Source: Gammaproteobacteria bacterium
GTDB taxonomy: Bacteria; Pseudomonadota; Gammaproteobacteria; Pseudomonadales; Azotimanducaceae
Length of the DNA stretch: 64,000 bases
Assembly (NCBI GenBank): GCA_030425195.1
Contig: JAUIAV010000001.1
Location: 186,001-250,000 of the forward strand
Direction: 5' to 3'
Made by a program: the position numbers and the translations under genes. Positions 59,446 to 64,000 of this stretch are shown here, piece by piece. The notes below the pieces were generated by a model that was not told the origin of the DNA, ran no database searches, and was given only the letters and a program-made list of their open reading frames with translations. Within the stretch, counting starts at the first letter, position 1. The number at the start of each line of letters is the position of its first letter.

Positions 59446-59886
59446 ATGGCAGAGAAGGAAAACAAGTCCGGCGGCACCGGAAACCCGCCCGGCTTTCCGG
59501 ACTTCAGCCAGATGCTCGAGCAGATGCAGATGCCCGGGGTTGATCTCAGCCGCATGGCCGAGGATGCACGGAAGAACATCGAAGCGGTTCAGGCAGCCAA
59601 CCAGGCGGTGGTGACCGGCTGGCAGACGCTCGCCGAAAAGCAGATGGAGATGTTCCGGGAATCCATGGAGCGCTGGCAAGCAAACGTAACGCAGACGGGC
59701 GGCGACAGTGCTTCCGTGGAGAAGCAGGCGGAGCTCGCCCGTGAGGGATTCGAGCGGGCGCTCGAGAACATGCGGGAGCTCGCCGAGATCGCTTCCGAGT
59801 CTCAGAGCCAGGCTTTCGAGATCATGCGCACCCGTTTCGAGGAGAACATGCGCAGCCTGTTCCCCAGCGGGAAGGATTCCGGATAG
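59446..59886 (+). CDS. Phasin-family protein
   Basis: A 146-residue helical, amphipathic protein. The N terminus is Gly/Pro-rich, then DLSRMAEDARKNIEAVQAANQAVVTGWQTLAEKQMEMF, the typical phasin start, followed by long helices with coiled-coil character. Phasins coat polyhydroxyalkanoate granules. GGGGAGACAAG precedes the ATG. No PHA synthase gene is in the window, so its granule role is inferred from the family. Confidence 0.88.
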   Translation: MAEKENKSGGTGNPPGFPDFSQMLEQMQMPGVDLSRMAEDARKNIEAVQAANQAVVTGWQTLAEKQMEMFRESMERWQANVTQTGGDSASVEKQAELAREGFERALENMRELAEIASESQSQAFEIMRTRFEENMRSLFPSGKDSG

Positions 59887-59911
59887 AGCCGTCGTTCGCG
59901 CAGGCTTCAGC

Positions 59912-60667
59912 TCAGGTGAGGAATTCCCGCACCGCCCGCTTGAAGCCTCCGCTGGCCACCGTGCTCAGGTGGTCGGTATCCGGGATCACGAGGTGCCGTC
60001 CCTTCGGCAACGCATCAGCAAAGGCATCCGCACTGTCCACGTAGGGGTGATCGTTCGCACCGTTGACGATCAGCACGGGAAAGTGCGCCTTCGAGATGCC
60101 GGGCCCCGCGACTGCCAGCGCATGACCTTCCGGCCACATCTGCTCCGCGGAACAGGCGAGGGCTTCGAGGTCGTGGTCCGGCGTGGACCGCACGAATGCC
60201 AGAACACCCGCCGCGGCGGGGTCGCTTTCCGCCCGTTCGGGATGGCGCAGCATCTCAGCGATCACTGCACCCTGCGCCGCACTGGCCTCGGTTTCGCTGC
60301 CGATCCCGCCCAGCACCATGCCCGTGAACCGTTCCGGATGGTGGCCGAGCAGCCAGGCGCCCATGAACGCCCCCATGGAATAGCCCATGAGATCGCAGGT
60401 ATCGACGTCCAGCGCATCGAGCACCGCCAGCACATCCCGGCTCATGGCCCCGTAGCCGTAGAGTTCCGGGACATGGGGTTTGCTGCTCTGTCCGTGGCCG
60501 CGGACGTCCATGAGGATCAGCGCCCGTCGATCCGCCAGCACGTCCATCCAGCCGGTTTCGATCCAGTTGGTGCGGCTGTACGCCCCCCAGCCGTGGACCA
60601 TCACCAGCGGCTTACCGTCGCCGGTGCGGTTGAACCAGATCTGCAGGCCGTCGGAGTCGGTGAACAT
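59912..60667 (-). CDS. Alpha/beta hydrolase
   Basis: A 251-residue alpha/beta hydrolase. The oxyanion motif is VHGWGAYSRTNW; RGHGQSSKP follows; the nucleophile Ser is in GYSMGAFMGA, the acid in VNGANDHPYVD and the His in DTDHLSTV. It resembles esterases and 3-oxoadipate enol-lactonases, but no substrate can be assigned. It starts eight bases after the tyrosine phosphatase stop and is probably co-transcribed with it. Confidence 0.9.
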   Translation of the reverse strand: MFTDSDGLQIWFNRTGDGKPLVMVHGWGAYSRTNWIETGWMDVLADRRALILMDVRGHGQSSKPHVPELYGYGAMSRDVLAVLDALDVDTCDLMGYSMGAFMGAWLLGHHPERFTGMVLGGIGSETEASAAQGAVIAEMLRHPERAESDPAAAGVLAFVRSTPDHDLEALACSAEQMWPEGHALAVAGPGISKAHFPVLIVNGANDHPYVDSADAFADALPKGRHLVIPDTDHLSTVASGGFKRAVREFLT

Positions 60668-60675
60668 CGATCCGG

Positions 60676-61431
60676 TCAGTCGGCCAGGAAATTACGGCGA
60701 ACGGCCTCGAACGTCTCATCGCCGATACCGATGCTGCGAAGATAGCCGAGCGCACCGCCCCACCGATCCTCCAGCAGATCCAGAAAGTCACCCATGGCCG
60801 TCTCCGGCACACCGGCGTGGTGCATCATCTCTTCGCGGCCCACCCCTTCCGGCAGCGCGCCGCTGGCTTCCAGAAATTCCACCTGCCGGGGTACGTCCCG
60901 GTTGGTGAGCACATAGTCGGCCTCGATCAGCGCCCGGTCCACTCCGAGAACGCTCAGCAGAAAGGCCGTAGACACCCCGGTCCGATCCTTCCCGGCGGTG
61001 CAGTGTATGACGATGGGATGATCGTCCGGCTCGGCAAAAATCTCGAACATCCTCAGCCAGGTATCGCCGCCGAAGGACAGGTATCCGAGATAGCGGCGGC
61101 CGGAGATACCCGTATCGCCGACGATACGGGCCAGCTCGTCGGTCCCTCCGTCCGGAATGACGGGAAGGTGAACGTGCCGCACGCCCATGGTCTCGAGCGG
61201 CCCCCGTCCCTGCACTTCGACCTCGTCGTTCTTGCGCAGATCAATCTGCGTGCGCACGCCCAGGTCGCGGATCCGGTCCAGATCACTCTGTGTCATCCGG
61301 TCCTGACGGCCGGCGCGGTAGTATCTGCCCCATTGGACCGTGCGGTCGTCAGCCGCCGGATAGCCGCCGATGTCGCGGAAGTTGAAACAGCCTTCGAAGC
61401 GTATATGGCGGTCGCCATAATCCTCAATCAT
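60676..61431 (-). CDS. Protein tyrosine/serine phosphatase (PTP type)
   Basis: A 251-residue phosphatase of the bacterial PTP group with the signature HCTAGKDRTGVS (CX5R, catalytic Cys and Arg). The N terminus NFRDIGGYPAADDRTVQWGRYYRAG is typical of the MptpB-like branch, which acts on phosphotyrosine, phosphoserine or phosphoinositides. It has no signal peptide. It is divergent from the two-partner secretion operon and in operon with an alpha/beta hydrolase. Confidence 0.92.
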   Translation of the reverse strand: MIEDYGDRHIRFEGCFNFRDIGGYPAADDRTVQWGRYYRAGRQDRMTQSDLDRIRDLGVRTQIDLRKNDEVEVQGRGPLETMGVRHVHLPVIPDGGTDELARIVGDTGISGRRYLGYLSFGGDTWLRMFEIFAEPDDHPIVIHCTAGKDRTGVSTAFLLSVLGVDRALIEADYVLTNRDVPRQVEFLEASGALPEGVGREEMMHHAGVPETAMGDFLDLLEDRWGGALGYLRSIGIGDETFEAVRRNFLAD

Positions 61432-61579
61432 CCGGACTCATCCTCTTTTCGAACTGAAAAAGGGTAGTTTACCTGAGGGTACGCCGCCGGATGGACCCGG
61501 GAACAGGATCTGCCGGAGTCGAAATTCTGCCTCGAGCAGTGTTAACGTTTCCATCGGGGGTTGTCAGAGATTTTCGATC

Positions 61580-63304
61580 GTGACACCGGAGGATGGGCAG
61601 GGACGCGCCAGATCGGTGCTGCTGCGGACAATCGCGGCGGCCTCCCTGCTGCTCTGTCACTCCGGGAATGCTGCATCACCCGACCGCACCACCATCCCGC
61701 TGTCGACGACGTCTGTGGCCTCCGTCTTCTCCAGGCCGATTTCTCCGGATCGGCCCTCTGTGCTCGCCCCGTTCGATTTCGAAGACCTCAGCACCGCACC
61801 CGGTATCGTACCGGCCGGCAGCTACCCCGTATCGCGAATCACACTCGCAGGGAGCACGGCGCTGGATCCCGCCCTCGTCCGACCCGTTCTGGCAGATTAC
61901 GAGAACCGCACTCTCACCTTCACGGAGATGATTGCGCTCCGGGATCGTCTGACCGCCATGTACGTGGAGAACGGTTACCTCACCTCCGGCGTGGTTCTGG
62001 CATCGCTAGACGATGGCGTCCTGACGCTGCTCGCCGTGGAGGGGAGACTTACCGCGATCAGGGTGAGTGACGACGGTCACTTCCGGCCGCGCTTCGTATC
62101 CCGGTACCTGCAGGGATTCGGCGATCCGGAACCGGTCAACGTCTACGATCTGGAAGAACGTCTGCAGATTTTTCAGCAGCAGCCGCATGTCCAGGTGGTT
62201 GACGCCGCGCTTCTGCCAGGTGAGAACCGCGGGGACTCGGTGCTCTGGGTGGATCCGGTGGAAACCGATCGGTGGGCATTCGGACTGGAAGCGTCCAATC
62301 AGTTGAGCCCGGCCATCGGCAGCGTTCAGGGCGTGGCGAACGTTGAGACACTCAATCTCACCGGTAGAGCCGACGATCTCAGACTGGGGGCGAGGGGTGC
62401 CGAGGGACTGCTGGAGTTCATGGGCGAATACGATTTTCCCATCGGCACCTCAGGCCGGAGACTGTCGGTCTACGCCTTCGGGGCGGACAGCGACATCGTC
62501 CGCGGGCCCTACAGAGACCTGGATATCGGCGCGGACAGCTTCACCACCGGTGCACGCTTCAGGCAGCCGCTGCAGAGGTCCCTCCAGCAGCAGACCAATC
62601 TTCTCGCCACGGCCGAGTGGCGCCGCAGCCGCACCTACCTGCTCGGTCAGGGATTCTCGTTCGTCGAAGGCCCGGAAGAAGGTGAGGCCACGATGGCTAT
62701 CCTCCGGGGTGGGATTGAAACCCTGCGCCGGACCGCCCGGGACGTGATCTATGCCCGGGCGGAGCTCAGCGCCGGTCTGGATGCCCTCGGGGCCACCATA
62801 AACTCCGGGGCCGATGTGCCGGATGGACGCTTCGTGAAACTCCGCGCCCAGGTGCAGTGGGCCCGCCGGCTTCCCTGGCTGGACAGTCAGGCCCTGTTCC
62901 GGGTGGATGGTCAGCTGTCCGACGACCCGCTGTTCGGTCTCGAGCAGTACCCGATCGGCGGGCGCTGGACGGTGCGGGGATATCGCGAAAACACTCTCAT
63001 CAGAGACAACGCCATCCTCGCTTCCCTGGAGTGGCGGCTGCCGCTGCAGCAGACGGTTTCCGGCCGCCATCAGCTCGAGCTGCGCCCGTTCGTCGACTAC
63101 GCCTATTCGGGCAACGTCGACGGCGATGAGATCGGCCCGAAAACCCTGGCGAGCGCGGGCATCGGCATCTACTGGTCACCCGTGGAAACTCTCCAGCTCG
63201 AGGTCTACTGGGGAGAAGCGCTGAAGGATGTCCAGTATCCGGATGAGTACGACATTCAGGACGACGGCATTCATTTCCGGTTCAACTGGATGACCAGCCG
63301 ATGA
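61580..63304 (+). CDS. TpsB outer-membrane transporter (ShlB/FhaC/HecB family)
   Basis: A 574-residue two-partner secretion transporter starting with GTG. A signal peptide ends near residue 30 (GNAA). Two POTRA domains follow at roughly 75-230 (SRITLAGSTALDPALVRPVL, LLAVEGRLTAIRV), then a 16-stranded barrel to the C terminus. The conserved strand containing GRWTVRGYRENTLIRDNA carries the VRGY/F motif that sits in the pore. The stop overlaps the start of the secreted partner by four bases. Confidence 0.93.
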   Translation: MTPEDGQGRARSVLLRTIAAASLLLCHSGNAASPDRTTIPLSTTSVASVFSRPISPDRPSVLAPFDFEDLSTAPGIVPAGSYPVSRITLAGSTALDPALVRPVLADYENRTLTFTEMIALRDRLTAMYVENGYLTSGVVLASLDDGVLTLLAVEGRLTAIRVSDDGHFRPRFVSRYLQGFGDPEPVNVYDLEERLQIFQQQPHVQVVDAALLPGENRGDSVLWVDPVETDRWAFGLEASNQLSPAIGSVQGVANVETLNLTGRADDLRLGARGAEGLLEFMGEYDFPIGTSGRRLSVYAFGADSDIVRGPYRDLDIGADSFTTGARFRQPLQRSLQQQTNLLATAEWRRSRTYLLGQGFSFVEGPEEGEATMAILRGGIETLRRTARDVIYARAELSAGLDALGATINSGADVPDGRFVKLRAQVQWARRLPWLDSQALFRVDGQLSDDPLFGLEQYPIGGRWTVRGYRENTLIRDNAILASLEWRLPLQQTVSGRHQLELRPFVDYAYSGNVDGDEIGPKTLASAGIGIYWSPVETLQLEVYWGEALKDVQYPDEYDIQDDGIHFRFNWMTSR

Positions 63305-64000
63305 TCGCCGACACCCTGAAAGTCTGGTGTCTGACCACCCTGTGTGCCTCCACCTGCTGGGCACAGTCCAGCATCATCCGCGATGGCTCGGTCGGGCCAG
63401 GTACCGGCGTGCAGCCCATCGATACGGGCGGCGTGATTGAGATCGATGAATCCATGGGCAGCCGTCCAGGCGGTGGACAGAACCTGCTGCACAGCTTCAG
63501 TGAGTTCAGCATCGGCAGCGGTGACACTGCCCTGTTCACCGCCGATCCCGGCCTCATCACCGCGAGAATCATCTCCCGGGTAACCGGCGGGGCCGTCTCA
63601 GAGCTTTCGGGGACCCTGGCGTCTGATGTGAACGGCGCCGATCTCTATCTGCTCAATCCAAACGGCGTCATTCTCGGCCCGGAAGGCGCGATCGACACTC
63701 AGGGCTCCGTTTATCTGAGTACTGCCTCTTCGCTCTCCATGCTGCCGGACGACCCGGAGGGGCTGCTGACTTTCACCGGCGACGTGCGTCTGGCCGTCGC
63801 AGAACCCATCGCGTTCGGTTTTTTCGACGCTCCCGCAAGCCTGGTGATCGATGGCACCAGCATCGACCTTGCGGGTACCCGCTCGCTGTCCCTGTCTGCC
63901 GGCGATCTCAACGCCACCGGCGCCACGGTCACGACGGGTGGCAGCGTCGAGCTGGCCGCGGTACAGAACGGCACGCTGACACCCTTCCAGGACGCCCTGC
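63301..64000 (+). CDS. TpsA secreted exoprotein, filamentous-hemagglutinin type (5' part)
   Basis: The ATG at 63301 overlaps the TpsB stop and opens a frame that runs off the window end, so only about 233 residues are seen. A signal peptide ends near CWAQ. The TPS domain follows, with GQNLLHSFSEFSIGSGD, the conserved NPNG motif in LYLLNPNGVILGP, and Gly/Thr-rich beta-helix repeats thereafter. TpsA proteins are exported by their TpsB partner and often act as adhesins, hemolysins or toxins. The function of this one depends on the unseen C-terminal part. Confidence 0.92.
   Translation, partial: MIADTLKVWCLTTLCASTCWAQSSIIRDGSVGPGTGVQPIDTGGVIEIDESMGSRPGGGQNLLHSFSEFSIGSGDTALFTADPGLITARIISRVTGGAVSELSGTLASDVNGADLYLLNPNGVILGPEGAIDTQGSVYLSTASSLSMLPDDPEGLLTFTGDVRLAVAEPIAFGFFDAPASLVIDGTSIDLAGTRSLSLSAGDLNATGATVTTGGSVELAAVQNGTLTPFQDAL

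Overview
The window is GC-rich, densely coding DNA of a Gram-negative bacterium. Outer-membrane barrels, a TonB-dependent receptor, lipoproteins with lipoboxes, a two-partner secretion pair, a phasin and a RluE-type pseudouridine synthase point to a proteobacterium, most likely a gammaproteobacterium with a marine or soil heterotroph lifestyle. That placement rests on gene content only. There is no rRNA, tRNA, CRISPR array, insertion sequence or prophage. About 65 protein genes are supported, several of them in tight operons with ATGA or GTGA overlaps.

Region by region. 1-3.6 kb: a partial CBS-domain gene, a PPK2 polyphosphate kinase, a metallo-beta-lactamase-fold hydrolase and an amidohydrolase. 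3.6-12.4 kb: a zinc-free NADPH oxidoreductase divergent from a MATE exporter, then two paralogous outer-membrane proteins flanking a DFR-like epimerase and katG, then a DUF2860 barrel. 12.5-16.6 kb: two PhyH-type 2-oxoglutarate oxygenases, an MFS transporter, and a MarR regulator with a small membrane protein. 16.6-20.8 kb: a probable iron or heme uptake operon (TonB receptor, two small membrane proteins, PepSY membrane protein) behind a Fur-like AT-rich site. The junction of the last two genes shows a reading-frame conflict. 20.8-24.1 kb: PAP2 phosphatase, a small lipoprotein, an HpaB-family flavoenzyme and a small secreted Cys-containing protein.

24.3-29.7 kb is the most unusual part. An ECF sigma factor and a TPR Ser/Thr kinase form an operon. 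The kinase frame runs without a stop into a small secreted protein that has its own ribosome binding site and start. Beyond it lie a possible 5'-truncated gene, a periplasmic-looking EF-Tu domain-2 protein and a Yip1-family membrane protein.

29.8-39.8 kb: an isoquinoline-oxidoreductase-like molybdenum enzyme (two subunits), a DUF2235 hydrolase with a secreted peptidoglycan-binding protein, an MsrQ-like membrane protein, a HhH lipoprotein, an MscS channel, two small membrane proteins behind a palindromic operator/promoter, a SnoaL-like protein and a divergent SDR. 39.8-45.5 kb: an Anbu proteasome-like protease paired with a transglutaminase/DUF2126 protein, a PRISE-type reductase and a VOC protein. 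45.5-64 kb: two very short genes, a DUF1622 protein, a cyclase-family protein, a ThDP enzyme with a PhyH oxygenase, a universal stress protein, an SLC13/TrkA-C permease, several alpha/beta hydrolases, an amidohydrolase and an LLM flavoenzyme (catabolic flavour), RluE, another PhyH protein, a phasin, a PTP phosphatase, and finally a TpsB/TpsA pair cut by the window end.
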